Below, piece by piece: positions 1 through 8,340 of a stretch of 64,000 bases of DNA. Origin of the DNA: Leisingera sp. ANG-M1. Its GTDB lineage: Bacteria; Pseudomonadota; Alphaproteobacteria; Rhodobacterales; Rhodobacteraceae. The position numbers were made by a program, and so were the translations under genes. The stretch's first letter is position 1, and every line of letters starts with the position of its first letter. The notes beneath the pieces are model-generated. The model was not told the origin of the DNA. It did no database searches and saw only the letters and a program-made list of their open reading frames with translations. The DNA is taken from NCBI RefSeq assembly GCF_000813745.1, contig NZ_JWLC01000007.1, forward strand, positions 206,629 to 270,628. The letters are read 5' to 3'.

Positions 1-2
1 CA

Positions 3-85
3 GTGGTGATGAAGATACATGCGGGCCGCTACAGGTTCACTAGGTTTCGTGAAAAACTGATCATTAAGAACCATAGAAACCCCCG
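3..85 (+). other. Out-of-frame 5' fragment of the reverse transcriptase gene
   Basis: The frame starting at base 3 reads through the left edge and encodes GRYRFTRFREKLIIKN, which looks like the start of an RT finger domain. The same frame becomes nonsense after about base 85. The frame of the large RT gene becomes meaningful from about base 77, with PPRQIEIPTVRD, the usual R-x-I-x-(I/V)-P...RD block of RT motif 1. The two halves join only by a -1 shift inside AAACCCCC (77-84). The coding start lies outside the window or at the ATG at 9. Confidence 0.6.
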
Positions 86-121
86 AGGCAGATCGAGATC
101 CCAACGGTCCGAGACGCCCTG

Positions 122-1198
122 GTGTTGCGCGCACTGTGTGACTATCTAACCAGATTCTTTGATGATTGCCGCATGACACCGCCGCATGATGTCATCAAAC
201 GTTTAGCTACGGCAGCACGGGCGGCAGCGGCCGATGATTGTTTTCTGCGGATGGATGTCGTCAACTTTTACCCGACCATTGCTCATGATCTGCTGCTTGC
301 GCAGCTGAGGAAACGTGTGCCAGATCACCTCGCATTGCAGCTTGTTCGTGACTCGATAGCGACACCAACAGGGTTTGATGAGCCGGAAAGACGTTCGCTG
401 GGCGTCCCGCAGGGGCTGAGCATATCGAATATTCTATCAATGGTTTACATTCATGACTTCGAGACCTCCTGCAATCGGAAACACAATTATTTTCGATATG
501 TAGACGACATTGTGGTCCTAGCAAAGCAAGGAGAAGTCAGCGGAATTCACTCAGATATCGAAGAATATCTTTCTGACCGTCTGCGTTTGGAAACCCATCC
601 GCTGGAGGAAGGAGGAGGTATGACAATGATTTCAACTGTGGCTATGGGAACAGACTATCTAGGGTACAGGGTTAGAGCCACTGGTCTCAGTATTCGTGAT
701 ACGTCGTACAAAATAATGTTTCGTGCGATTGTAGGGTGCTTGCGGTCTTTACGAGGCACAGGCACAGTGGAACAAGTGCTTTGGAAACTCAATTTGATCG
801 TCACTGGTTGCCGATTTGAGAACCGTTCCGTTGGTTGGGTTTTCTTCTTTCGGCAGTCAACGGACATGGCACAGTTTCACCGCATGGATGTTTTCGTCGC
901 GAAACAAATGGGAATCTATGGACTTGCGCACCAAGTTGGCCGGGCCAAGAGTTTCGTAAAAGCTTATCGCGAGATCAGGTATAATCGAGAGGCGACGACC
1001 CATATCCCAGATTTTGATCACTTCACTCTAGCTGACAAAATTCGCGTCATTTCTCTTATTCGCGGGATTTCGGAGGAGCGTCTAGGTCGAATGGACCGGG
1101 AAGATCTTGATGAGCTCTATTGGTCAATCGTTCGAGGGCAAGTGGCCAGAATGGAGCGGGAGACCGTGGATTTCGGTGCAAACTCTGGTGGTTATTGA
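122..1198 (+). CDS. RNA-directed DNA polymerase (reverse transcriptase), frame broken near its 5' end
   Basis: This is a reverse transcriptase palm plus thumb. Counting from the GTG at 122, motif A is DVVNFYPTI (about 45-53), motif B is GVPQG (94-98), the catalytic YVDD is at 126-129, and LGYRV (about 180) follows as the D/E region. The thumb carries VTGCRFENRSVGW. No maturase, endonuclease or protease domain is visible, so a stand-alone RT of the retron/Abi/DRT (defence-associated) kind fits better than a group II intron protein; the exact class is not resolved. The GTG at 122 cannot be the natural start, because RT motif 1 lies upstream in this frame (77-121) behind a TAG at 74-76, and the true N-terminus lies in another frame. 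It is either disrupted or uses a frameshift. It is more AT-rich than its neighbours, suggesting transfer, and lies beside tRNA-Arg. Confidence 0.8.
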   Translation: MLRALCDYLTRFFDDCRMTPPHDVIKRLATAARAAAADDCFLRMDVVNFYPTIAHDLLLAQLRKRVPDHLALQLVRDSIATPTGFDEPERRSLGVPQGLSISNILSMVYIHDFETSCNRKHNYFRYVDDIVVLAKQGEVSGIHSDIEEYLSDRLRLETHPLEEGGGMTMISTVAMGTDYLGYRVRATGLSIRDTSYKIMFRAIVGCLRSLRGTGTVEQVLWKLNLIVTGCRFENRSVGWVFFFRQSTDMAQFHRMDVFVAKQMGIYGLAHQVGRAKSFVKAYREIRYNREATTHIPDFDHFTLADKIRVISLIRGISEERLGRMDREDLDELYWSIVRGQVARMERETVDFGANSGGY

Positions 1199-1726
1199 CG
1201 GCTAATCTACCAAAGAACACTGCTATATGGTGAGCTATGGTAGCGATAGACAGCTGATTTCCGTCCCGGCTGCTTTCCTCCTGCCCATCCTGTCTAGTTT
1301 AGAATGTGATCGCGGACGAGACCGCGATCGCTTGCACAGGAGACAGCCGCGCCTCCGCTCCGCTCTTGCGCGCCTGGCATCTTCCGTTTGATTAGTCCGC
1401 CTGCCATCCGGCTGGCAATCTGAACACGGGTTCTGATGCCGCTGCGCGTCAGCCTCCACGGAGAAATCCGGTTCCTCCCGCGCCAGGCGCGGGCCCCTCC
1501 CAATTTCGCCGCTTCGGCCCCGTGTGTCAGATCACCTTCCGGCCGCAGTCCGGGCTGCGCCCACCCTGCTTTGCCCTCCGGAAGACACGAGGTCTTCCGA
1601 AGTGAAAATCAGGGAAGGCTTCGCCACTGGCGGAATAGGAGGCGCGAGCGGAGATGTTGGAGACACGGAAAAAGGAAAGGTTCTGTCGCAACTGGCAAAA
1701 CTATCTGTCGCCCGACAAGAAGGTAG
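1199..1726. other. Gap between the RT gene and tRNA-Arg, no supported gene
   Basis: About 530 bases lie between the RT stop and the 3' end of the tRNA gene. Overlapping open frames on both strands have unconvincing composition and no recognisable family. The only clear structure is a perfect 8-bp stem hairpin (1308-1315 with 1322-1329, loop ACGAGA). It has no U-run, so it is not a standard terminator. No integrase and no obvious direct repeat of the tRNA 3' end was seen here. Confidence 0.5.
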
Positions 1727-1803
1727 TGGCGGACCGAGGAGGATTCGAACCCCCGACCCCTTGATTCGTAGTCAAGTACTCTATCCAGCTGAGCTATCGG
1801 TCC
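1727..1803 (-). tRNA. tRNA-Arg (anticodon ACG)
   Basis: The minus strand folds as a standard cloverleaf. The acceptor stem pairs GGACCGA with TCGGTCC, followed by discriminator G and an encoded CCA. The D arm is GCTCAGCTGGATAGAGT and the T arm contains GGTTCGAATCC. The anticodon stem CTTGA/TCAAG closes the loop CTACGAA, giving anticodon ACG. The ACG anticodon is normally deaminated to ICG by TadA to read CGU, CGC and CGA. Its 3' end points toward the RT gene, a usual integration target for islands. Confidence 0.95.
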
Positions 1804-1819
1804 ACTGCGGCGGGGTTTA

Positions 1820-1848
1820 ATCATAGCACCGCAGAGTCGCAACCCCAA
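1820..1848 (-). promoter_or_regulatory. Probable sigma70 promoter of tRNA-Arg
   Basis: On the minus strand a -10 box TATGAT (1820-1825) lies 17 bases from a weak -35 box TTGGGG (1843-1848), about 16 bases upstream of the tRNA 5' end. The -10 is good and the -35 poor. Confidence 0.45.
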
Positions 1849-1903
1849 AAACAAAAATAGTTTCACCTGCCTGTTACGTTTTGCCCTGACAGGGATGGAA
1901 CGG

Positions 1904-3289
1904 TCAAAGCGCACCGTCCCCCTTGGGCAGGCAAATCTCAAACACCGTGCCTTCCGGGCCGGTGTTCTTCAGCATCACTGAACCGCCGTGGCCGCGGGCC
2001 AGCTCGCCGGCAATCGCCAGCCCCAGCCCGGTGCCGCCCTTGCGAGCACCGCCCTGAAACGGGGTGAAAAGGTTGTCCTGCGCTTTTTTCGGCAAACCCG
2101 GGCCGGTGTCGGCCACAGTGATCAGCCAGGCCTCGTCGCCGTCGCTGGCGGAAATCACGACTCTGCCAGGCTTGCCGGTGGCGGCGATCGCCTGGCGGGC
2201 GTTGCGCACCAGGTTCATGATGATGCGGAACAGCTGCTCGGGATCGGCGCGCAGCATCAGCCCCGGCGCCACTTCGCTGACGATCTCCACCCCGGCCTCT
2301 CCCGCCGCCAGGGTTTCGCTTTCGGCAATATCTGCTGCCAACTCGCCCAGCGCCACATGGGCAAAGGCGGGGGCCGGCTCTTCCGCGCGCCCAAAGGCAA
2401 GCGTGCCCTCGCACAGGGACACTGCGCGGGTGATCGAATTCACCAGCTTTGGCGCCAGACGGCGCACCAAGGGGTCCTCGCTCATCTCGATACGGTCGGT
2501 GAACAGCTGCGCCGAGGTCAGGATATTGCGCAGATCATGACTCACCTTTGCCACCGCTCCGCCCAGCTGCGCCAGCCGCTCGCGCTGCTTCAGCGCGTGG
2601 GTCAGCTCGGTCTGCAACTGCATCAGCGCCTCTTCCGCCTCGCGCAGCTCCACTACGCCGGAACTTGGGTTGATGATGCCGCGCCCGTCTTCCGGCGCTG
2701 CCGCATAGCGCTGCATATAGCCGATCACCCCTTTGATCGGCTTCACCAGCACAATCCGCACCGCGACAAATAAGAGCAGCGCCGTAAAGACTGAAATCAC
2801 CGCCGAAAGAATCAGGATCCGCACCCCGTAGTCCACCATTGCGGCGCGCAGGGGCGCGGTCTCCATGGTGACCTCGATCAGCAGGCCCGCATCCCGCACC
2901 GGCGCCCCGATCACCCGGATGATCTCATTCTCCGGGCGCAGCAGACGGTTCATTGCATCCATGATCAGCACCATGGCGCCTGCCATGCGCAAATCATAGG
3001 TGGCACCGATCTCCTGCGGGATCGGCGAGGCCAGCATCAGCTGGCGGATTTCATCGCGGCGCAGCACCACGTTGTAGACGCCCGCATTTTCCAGAAGCTC
3101 CGCTTCCAGCTCGGTCTCAAGCATGTCGTCTGCCAGCAATGCCAGCGAGGCGATCTGCGCCCGCTGCAGCCGGTCAGACAGGTAATCCTCGCGGAACCGC
3201 GCGATCGATGGCACAAAGATCAGAACCTCGGCCAGCATCACGAAGACCGTGGTCAGGATCAGAAATCTGCCCGAAAGCGTGTTGAGCAT
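1904..3289 (-). CDS. Sensor histidine kinase
   Basis: This is a membrane-bound histidine kinase of 461 residues. One transmembrane helix spans about residues 9-30 and a second about 155-182, flanking a periplasmic sensor region of roughly 120 residues with no recognised family. The cytoplasmic half has the H-box VSHDLRN with phospho-acceptor His251, then an HATPase domain with N-box NLVRNARQAI, G1 DTGPGLP, F-box LFTPF and G2 GGTGLGLAI. The region after the second helix may be a HAMP-like linker. No response regulator is adjacent, so it is an orphan kinase and its target is unknown. It lies 15 bases downstream of the flavin oxidoreductase gene on the same strand and may be cotranscribed with it. 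Confidence 0.9.
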   Translation of the reverse strand: MLNTLSGRFLILTTVFVMLAEVLIFVPSIARFREDYLSDRLQRAQIASLALLADDMLETELEAELLENAGVYNVVLRRDEIRQLMLASPIPQEIGATYDLRMAGAMVLIMDAMNRLLRPENEIIRVIGAPVRDAGLLIEVTMETAPLRAAMVDYGVRILILSAVISVFTALLLFVAVRIVLVKPIKGVIGYMQRYAAAPEDGRGIINPSSGVVELREAEEALMQLQTELTHALKQRERLAQLGGAVAKVSHDLRNILTSAQLFTDRIEMSEDPLVRRLAPKLVNSITRAVSLCEGTLAFGRAEEPAPAFAHVALGELAADIAESETLAAGEAGVEIVSEVAPGLMLRADPEQLFRIIMNLVRNARQAIAATGKPGRVVISASDGDEAWLITVADTGPGLPKKAQDNLFTPFQGGARKGGTGLGLAIAGELARGHGGSVMLKNTGPEGTVFEICLPKGDGAL

Positions 3290-3304
3290 TCCGCCGCCTT
3301 TGCT

Positions 3305-4723
3305 TCAAGGAATCCAGCGCTGAACAAAGCGCACTGCGCGTTTAACAAAGCTACTCTCAAACAGCCGCGGGGAAAAATACGCCCCTGCCGCCCGCTTGTT
3401 AATTTCGCTGATACTTGGATAAGGCGCAACCATTGCCGCCACTTGGCTCATTTTCAGGTTGTTGGCGATGGCCATCGACCACAATCCGATCTGCTCGCCC
3501 GCCTGATGGCCTGCGATGGTGACGCCGACGGGGCGGCCCTTGAACACCATCACCTTGACGAAACCCTTGGTCTTGCGCTCGGCAATGGCGCGGTCGTTGT
3601 GGTGGTAGTCGAACCGTGCCACTTCCAGTTTCACGCCATAGATGTCCCGCGCCTGTGCCTCGGTCAGCCCGACCTGCGCCAGTTCCGGATCGGTATAGGT
3701 GGCCCAGGGGATATGGCTGGTCTTGGCTTTGGAGGGCAGGCCGAACAGGGCTGAGCGGATGATGATGCCCGCATGATAGCCCGCCACATGAGTGAACTGC
3801 AGCCCGCCAGCCACATCACCAATGGCGTATACCTTCTTGTTGGTGGTCAGCAGGCTCTCATCCACCTTGATGCCGTTGCCCTGGGTCTCAATCCCGGCGG
3901 CCTCAAGGTTCAGCCGTTCCATATTGGCCTTGCGCCCCACCGCCATCAGCAGATGCGTGCCCTTGAAGCGGCTGCCGTCCTTGGTCTCGACTTCAATGGC
4001 CCCTGCCTGCCCGCCAATGCGCGAAACCATGGCGCCCTCGGCGATCTCCACGCCCTCGGCGCGCAAACTGTCCAGCACCAGGGCTGCAGCCTCTGGGTCA
4101 TCTTTGCCCAGCGCCTTGTAGCCCTCGATCACTGTCACCTTGCTGCCCAGCCGGATATGCGCCTGCGCCATCTCCATGCCAATCGGGCCGCCGCCGATAA
4201 TCAGCAGATGCTCCGGCTTTTCACGCAGCTCAAACAAGGTCTCGTTGGTTTCATAAGGAACTGTGTCCAAGCCGGGAATCCGCGGCACCAGCGGCGAGGA
4301 TCCTGTGGCAATCACCACCCGCCGCGCGGTGATGCGGTGCGGGCCGGCCTCGACCTCGGTGGGCGACACGAAACGTCCGAACTCCCGGATCACCCGCACG
4401 CCGAAGCCTTCGAACCGCTCCTGGCTGTCAACCGGCGCGATCGTATCAATCACTGCTTGCACATGATCCTTGGCGGCAGCGTAGTCCGCATGCGGCACCT
4501 GATCTGCGACACCAAAACCCTGCGTATGGGCCTGCACATGCGCCGCCTTGCCGCTAGCCAGCAGCGCCTTGGAGGGCACACATCCATAGTTCAGGCAGTC
4601 GCCGCCCATCTTGTGGCCTTCCAGCAGCACCACCGATGCGCCCATCTGGCTGGCCCCTGCTGCCACCGACAACCCGCCCGACCCGGCGCCGATGACCAGG
4701 AGATCACATGTAATGCTGCTCAT
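3305..4723 (-). CDS. FAD-dependent pyridine nucleotide-disulfide oxidoreductase
   Basis: This class I flavoprotein disulfide reductase of 472 residues belongs with dihydrolipoamide dehydrogenase and mercuric reductase. The N-terminal FAD-binding GAGSGG lies at 12-17 and the redox motif GGDCLNYGC puts the disulfide at Cys43/Cys48. A second Rossmann motif (IIGGGPIGME) binds NAD(P)H, and AIGDVAG contacts FAD. The C-terminal His-x-x-x-x-Glu signature of true E3 enzymes is replaced by APYPSISE, as in mercuric-reductase-like proteins. No mercury-binding cysteine pair is seen at the C-terminus and no pyruvate or oxoglutarate dehydrogenase genes are near. It is therefore probably not a canonical lpd; the substrate is unknown. 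It ends up 3 bases behind the TVP38 gene, a recurring pairing. Confidence 0.87.
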   Translation of the reverse strand: MSSITCDLLVIGAGSGGLSVAAGASQMGASVVLLEGHKMGGDCLNYGCVPSKALLASGKAAHVQAHTQGFGVADQVPHADYAAAKDHVQAVIDTIAPVDSQERFEGFGVRVIREFGRFVSPTEVEAGPHRITARRVVIATGSSPLVPRIPGLDTVPYETNETLFELREKPEHLLIIGGGPIGMEMAQAHIRLGSKVTVIEGYKALGKDDPEAAALVLDSLRAEGVEIAEGAMVSRIGGQAGAIEVETKDGSRFKGTHLLMAVGRKANMERLNLEAAGIETQGNGIKVDESLLTTNKKVYAIGDVAGGLQFTHVAGYHAGIIIRSALFGLPSKAKTSHIPWATYTDPELAQVGLTEAQARDIYGVKLEVARFDYHHNDRAIAERKTKGFVKVMVFKGRPVGVTIAGHQAGEQIGLWSMAIANNLKMSQVAAMVAPYPSISEINKRAAGAYFSPRLFESSFVKRAVRFVQRWIP

Positions 4724-4726
4724 GAC

Positions 4727-5488
4727 TTACAGACCCTTGTTTTTCTTGCCGCGGATGGATTTCACGATGATCGGCATTGCCGCCAGCACGCACAGGCCCA
4801 GAATCGGCCCGATCACATGCGGCTCCCACAACAGGCTCAGATCCGGGCTCTCGCCGCGGTCGAACACCTCACCCAGGCCGACCCCGATCCAGGTAAACAC
4901 GATGCCGCCCGGAATGATGCCCACCGCAGTGGTCCACAGGAAGTTGCGGAACTTCACCCCCACCAGCGCGGGCAGCAGATTGGCGACAAAGAACGGCACT
5001 GCCGGCACCAGCCGCAGCAGCAGCAGAACCTCGATCTCATTCTGCCGCAGCGCCTGCTTCAGCATCTGCACCCGGCCCTCGGCTGATTCCATCTTGGCAG
5101 TCAGCGTGGCCCCAAGCCCCCAACGCGCTGCCAGGAATATCCCCGCAGCACCAATAGTCGCCGAAATCACATTAAAGGCTGTCCCGGTTAACAGCCCGAA
5201 CAGAAACCCGCCGGTGACCGAGGCCACTGCCGCACCGGGCAGCGAGAACACCACGATCACGATATAGATGCCGATGAACAACGCCGCGAGGCCCAGATAG
5301 TTCTGGTCGCGGAAGGCCATCAGCGCCTCGCGGTTGTCGCGCAGCGTGTCAAAGGTCAGGTAGTCCTTCAGAGTCATCGCCCCGACCAGCGCGACCGCCA
5401 CAAGGGCGATCAACGGCAGGTGACGGGCCAGGCCAGGCTTGCTGCCGGACTGGGAATCGGTTTTCGGGGTCTCGCTCATATCGCTCAT
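4727..5488 (-). CDS. TVP38/TMEM64 family inner-membrane protein (VTT/DedA superfamily)
   Basis: A hydrophobic protein of 253 residues with about five or six membrane segments, the first at about 24-42. It has the VTT-domain features: the glycine-rich stretch SLPGAAVASVTGGFLFG, the re-entrant-loop region, and LRLVPAVPFFVANLLPALVG, including the conserved R-x-x-P. Proteins of this fold are linked to lipid scrambling or membrane homeostasis; the bacterial substrate is mostly unknown. It is the first gene of the minus-strand unit with the flavin oxidoreductase and the sensor kinase. The start is an ATG closely followed by a second in-frame ATG, so three residues of uncertainty remain. Confidence 0.88.
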   Translation of the reverse strand: MSDMSETPKTDSQSGSKPGLARHLPLIALVAVALVGAMTLKDYLTFDTLRDNREALMAFRDQNYLGLAALFIGIYIVIVVFSLPGAAVASVTGGFLFGLLTGTAFNVISATIGAAGIFLAARWGLGATLTAKMESAEGRVQMLKQALRQNEIEVLLLLRLVPAVPFFVANLLPALVGVKFRNFLWTTAVGIIPGGIVFTWIGVGLGEVFDRGESPDLSLLWEPHVIGPILGLCVLAAMPIIVKSIRGKKNKGL

Positions 5489-5710
5489 AGGTCCGTCTCT
5501 ATAGGTGCCCTTTGTTGCTACGTGTTAAATGGCCTGCATGCGAGGGCACGGCAGCCCGGCTCACGGCCGCTTGATCACCCGCCCCCGGATTCGTGAGATT
5601 TGTGGCAGAATCAGGCGGGGCTTGTTACATCCACCTTGCCCGGAGACGGCTTCCGGCGCGGTTTTTGGCAGAAATGTTGCACATCTTCCCGAAAACCCGT
5701 GCTGCAGGGT

Positions 5711-5739
5711 TTGACTTACCCGCCGTTCGCTTCTAAAGA
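5711..5739 (+). promoter_or_regulatory. Probable sigma70 promoter of rpmH-rnpA
   Basis: TTGACT (5711-5716) and TAAAGA (5734-5739) are 17 bases apart and lie about 70 bases before rpmH. They sit in a 319-base divergent gap (5489-5807) that otherwise holds no gene. The TVP38 promoter must also lie in this gap but was not resolved. Confidence 0.55.
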
Positions 5740-5807
5740 CCGGGCTTCGAGATAGACCCCGGGCGGGCGATTCCGCTGTGCCCGTAGACAATGTGGAGAC
5801 CGGAGCG

Positions 5808-5942
5808 ATGAAACGCACCTATCAGCCTTCGAACCTGGTTCGTAAACGCCGCCACGGCTTCCGTGCGCGCATGGCCACCAAAGCAGGCCGCAAGATCCTG
5901 AACGCTCGCCGCGCACGCGGCCGCAAAGAACTGAGCGCATAA
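5808..5942 (+). CDS. rpmH: 50S ribosomal protein L34
   Basis: A 44-residue, very basic protein beginning [19 protein letters not shown], the invariant L34 start, and ending ARGRKELSA. It is a late-assembling component of the large subunit bound to 23S rRNA. The ATG follows a GGAG at 5801-5804 in the ribosome-binding position. It heads the rpmH-rnpA-yidD group, the order found in most bacteria, often near the origin of replication. It is short and easily missed by length-limited gene calling. Confidence 0.97.
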   Translation: MKRTYQPSNLVRKRRHGFRARMATKAGRKILNARRARGRKELSA

Positions 5943-5965
5943 GCTCAGTTCCCGTTCTGACGGAC

Positions 5966-6391
5966 ATGACACCGCCGGAGGCCCCCAAGGACGGCAACGC
6001 TGCCCGCGGGGATACGCCTCCGGCGGTGTCCGTTTGCGCATCTGCTGCGCCCAAGCCCGAGGTCATGGCCAAGCGCCGTGATTTCCTCGCCTGCGCCCGC
6101 CCGCCTGCCCGCAAGCAGGGCACCAAGGGGATGATGGTGCAGGGCCGGAACCGAAAGGACGAGGGCGGCATCCGCGTCGGCTTCACCTGTTCCAAGAAAG
6201 TCGGCAATGCCGTTGCCCGCAACCGTGCCAAGCGCCGCCTACGCGAGGCCGCGCGGATGATTCTGCCCATCCATGGCCGCCCCGGCTGGGACTATGTTCT
6301 GATCGGCCGGGCCGTAGAAACCGCCCAGCGTCCCTTCGAGGAGCTGAAGCGCGACCTGGTCTACGCCTTGAAGAAAATCCACGGGAAGTAG
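5966..6391 (+). CDS. rnpA: Ribonuclease P protein component
   Basis: The protein subunit of RNase P, which with the M1 RNA matures tRNA 5' ends. The 141 residues carry the RNR motif VARNRAKRRLREAAR (about 89-103) and the preceding VGFTCSKKVGNAV. A roughly 35-residue N-terminal extension, poor in conserved residues, precedes the domain that starts near MAKRRDFLACA. An internal start at that methionine is possible but the longer form is usual in this family. It lies 23 bases behind rpmH. Confidence 0.95.
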   Translation: MTPPEAPKDGNAARGDTPPAVSVCASAAPKPEVMAKRRDFLACARPPARKQGTKGMMVQGRNRKDEGGIRVGFTCSKKVGNAVARNRAKRRLREAARMILPIHGRPGWDYVLIGRAVETAQRPFEELKRDLVYALKKIHGK

Positions 6392-6447
6392 CCGGCCGGA
6401 CTTTTGGCCTCATTGCCACGCAGCCGCCCTGCCCCTATCTATCCCGC

Positions 6448-6693
6448 ATGACCCTGCTGGCTCAAATCTTCGCCCTGCCCGTGCGCGCCTACCGGCTGCT
6501 GTTCAGCCCCTGGGTCGGCTTCAATTGCCGTTACCAGCCCACCTGCTCGGCCTACGCGCTGGAAGCGCTGGAGAAACACGGGGCCATCAAAGGCGCCTGG
6601 CTCACCGCGCGCCGCATCGGCCGCTGCCATCCCTTTGGTGGCGATGGATATGACCCGGTGCCGGATCAAACCAGCCGCAAACCCGGTGAGTAA
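6448..6693 (+). CDS. yidD: Membrane protein insertion efficiency factor YidD
   Basis: An 81-residue membrane-associated protein with the family hallmarks YRLLFSPWVGFNCRYQPTCS and the cysteine-rich core ending GRCHPFGGDGYDPVP. YidD supports insertion of membrane proteins by the YidC/Sec machinery. It lies 56 bases behind rnpA as expected. Here yidC itself is separated from it by about 3.3 kb containing ttcA and a GGDEF/EAL gene. Confidence 0.95.
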   Translation: MTLLAQIFALPVRAYRLLFSPWVGFNCRYQPTCSAYALEALEKHGAIKGAWLTARRIGRCHPFGGDGYDPVPDQTSRKPGE

Positions 6694-7056
6694 TCCTCTC
6701 CCCCCGGCGCTTTTGCTGCATTTTTGCCACAGTAAGGAAATCCGGCATGATCCGCAGCCTGGCGGCCATGCTAACCGGTGCGAACGATCAACCTATAGAT
6801 GCAGGGAGGGCTGTTCATGAACAATCTGGTTCGCTCGCGACGCGCTCCCGCAGCTTATGCAGGTATGGCAGCCGCCGGTTCCGGCTGGCCTATGACCCGC
6901 TCCATGCGCTGACCCGCGCCTGCTCTGATCGTCACTTCCCAAACCACCGACAGCTAAGCCTCTGCCAGAGCCCGTTTTCCGGCTCACGCTGACCGCTTTA
7001 GCGTCACCTTTCAACTTCACACAACAGGACCCGGCTGCCCGCAGCCGGAGAAAACC
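6694..7056 (+). other. Gap between yidD and the DUF1127 gene with a possible 31-codon ORF
   Basis: The 363 bases hold no gene that can be assigned to a family. The best candidate is a 31-codon frame at 6817-6912, because AGGGAGGG lies 7 bases before its ATG. It starts MNNLVRSRRAP and ends MTRSMR. An 81-codon frame from 6747 overlaps it in another phase and looks less coding-like. Neither is well supported. Confidence 0.3.
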
Positions 7057-7290
7057 ATGACACGCACAGAGTTTACCACGCCTATCCGCGACCCCCATGC
7101 CGCCCTGGCCCAGATCCTGGCCGACCTCGGCCTGCGCCGCACCCTGACGGCGATCCTGCGCCAGATCCTTGCCGCCCACAGTCCTCCGCGAAAAGCAGCG
7201 CGCACCCAGGCGCTCAGCAACCACATGCGCCGCGACATCGGCCTGGCGCCGCTGCCCGAGGAACTGCCCTCGTCGCGCGGCTACCTGTAG
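7057..7290 (+). CDS. DUF1127 (YjiS-like) small protein
   Basis: A 77-residue protein whose C-terminal part ALSNHMRRDIGLAPLP matches the DUF1127 core L-s-x-x-x-L-R-D-I-G-L. Small DUF1127 proteins are arginine-rich and in some alphaproteobacteria bind RNA and affect phosphate, carbon or stress physiology. The function of this one is unknown. A clear GGAG sits 6 bases before the ATG. Its N-terminal half is longer and less basic than that of the two DUF1127 proteins near 46 kb. Confidence 0.65.
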   Translation: MTRTEFTTPIRDPHAALAQILADLGLRRTLTAILRQILAAHSPPRKAARTQALSNHMRRDIGLAPLPEELPSSRGYL

Positions 7291-7386
7291 CTCAGGGCTG
7301 AACCACCAGAGGCCGGCACAGGCCCGGCCTTTGGGCATTTGCCTTTTTTCCTTGGCAAAACGCGCGGCCTCGGCTAGGGCGCGGCC

Positions 7387-8274
7387 ATGCTTGATGATGA
7401 TCTGGACGAAATCCACCCGCTGTTTGCAGGCGCACCCTCGACGACTGAGTTCAAGAAACTCAGGAAGCGCATCGTACGCTATGCGCGCGAAGCGATCGAG
7501 CAATACGGCATGGTGGAGCGCCGCGAAGACGGCAGCACGCCCAAGTGGCTGGTCTGCCTGTCCGGCGGCAAGGACAGTTACACACTGCTGGCGGTTCTCT
7601 ACGAACTGAAGTGGCGCGGCCTTTTGCCGGTGGATCTGCTGGCCTGCAACCTGGACCAGGGCCAGCCCGGCTTTCCGGCTACTGTTTTGCCCGAGTTCCT
7701 GGAAAAGATGGGCGTGCCGCACCGGATCGAATACCAGGACACCTATTCCATCGTCGTCGACAAGGTGCCGCAGGGCCGCACCTACTGCGCCCTGTGCTCG
7801 CGCCTGCGCCGCGGCAACCTATACCGCATTGCCCGCGAAGAAGGCTGCTCGGCGGTGGTTTTGGGCCATCACCGGGATGACATCCTGGAAACTTTCTTCA
7901 TGAACCTGTTCCACGGCGGCCGGCTAGCAACCATGCCGCCCAAGCTGGTCAATGAGGAAGGCGACCTGTTCGTGTTCCGCCCGCTGGCGCATGTGGCCGA
8001 GGCCGACTGTGAGAAATTCGCCCGCTCGATGAACTACCCGATCATCCCCTGCGACCTCTGCGGCAGCCAGGACGGGCTGCAGCGCCAGCAGGTGAAACAG
8101 ATCCTGGATCAGTGGGAATCAAATTCACCCGGGCGGCGCCAGGTGATGTTCCGGGCGCTGATGAATGCGCGTCCTTCGCACCTGCTCGACCCGAAACTGT
8201 TCGATTTCGCGGGTCTGGAACTGAAGAATCCGGTTTCCGAACCGGAAATAGATGGAATTCCCAAGCTGCGTTAA
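7387..8274 (+). CDS. ttcA: tRNA 2-thiocytidine(32) synthetase TtcA
   Basis: An ATP- and iron-sulfur-dependent enzyme that thiolates cytidine 32 in a subset of tRNAs. The 295 residues show the PP-loop SGGKDS at 59-64, the Cys-x-x-Cys pair at 133/136 (CALC) that binds the cluster, and a further CDLC at 221-224. The family-typical [20 protein letters not shown] lies in between. The length is normal. It lies on the plus strand between the DUF1127 gene and the GGDEF/EAL gene. Confidence 0.95.
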   Translation: MLDDDLDEIHPLFAGAPSTTEFKKLRKRIVRYAREAIEQYGMVERREDGSTPKWLVCLSGGKDSYTLLAVLYELKWRGLLPVDLLACNLDQGQPGFPATVLPEFLEKMGVPHRIEYQDTYSIVVDKVPQGRTYCALCSRLRRGNLYRIAREEGCSAVVLGHHRDDILETFFMNLFHGGRLATMPPKLVNEEGDLFVFRPLAHVAEADCEKFARSMNYPIIPCDLCGSQDGLQRQQVKQILDQWESNSPGRRQVMFRALMNARPSHLLDPKLFDFAGLELKNPVSEPEIDGIPKLR

Positions 8275-8340
8275 CTCCCGGGTTAGAACAGCGCCTTAGT
8301 CTCATGCCGGAACGACTGGCTGCAGACGAAAGGTCTGAGA

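Noticed and set aside
1235..1503. Two overlapping minus-strand frames between the RT gene and tRNA-Arg
   Set aside because: They compete with each other, have no ribosome site or family resemblance, and one contains only basic low-information sequence.
6747..6992. 81-codon frame after yidD
   Set aside because: It overlaps a shorter frame with a better ribosome site, and neither its composition nor any motif supports it.
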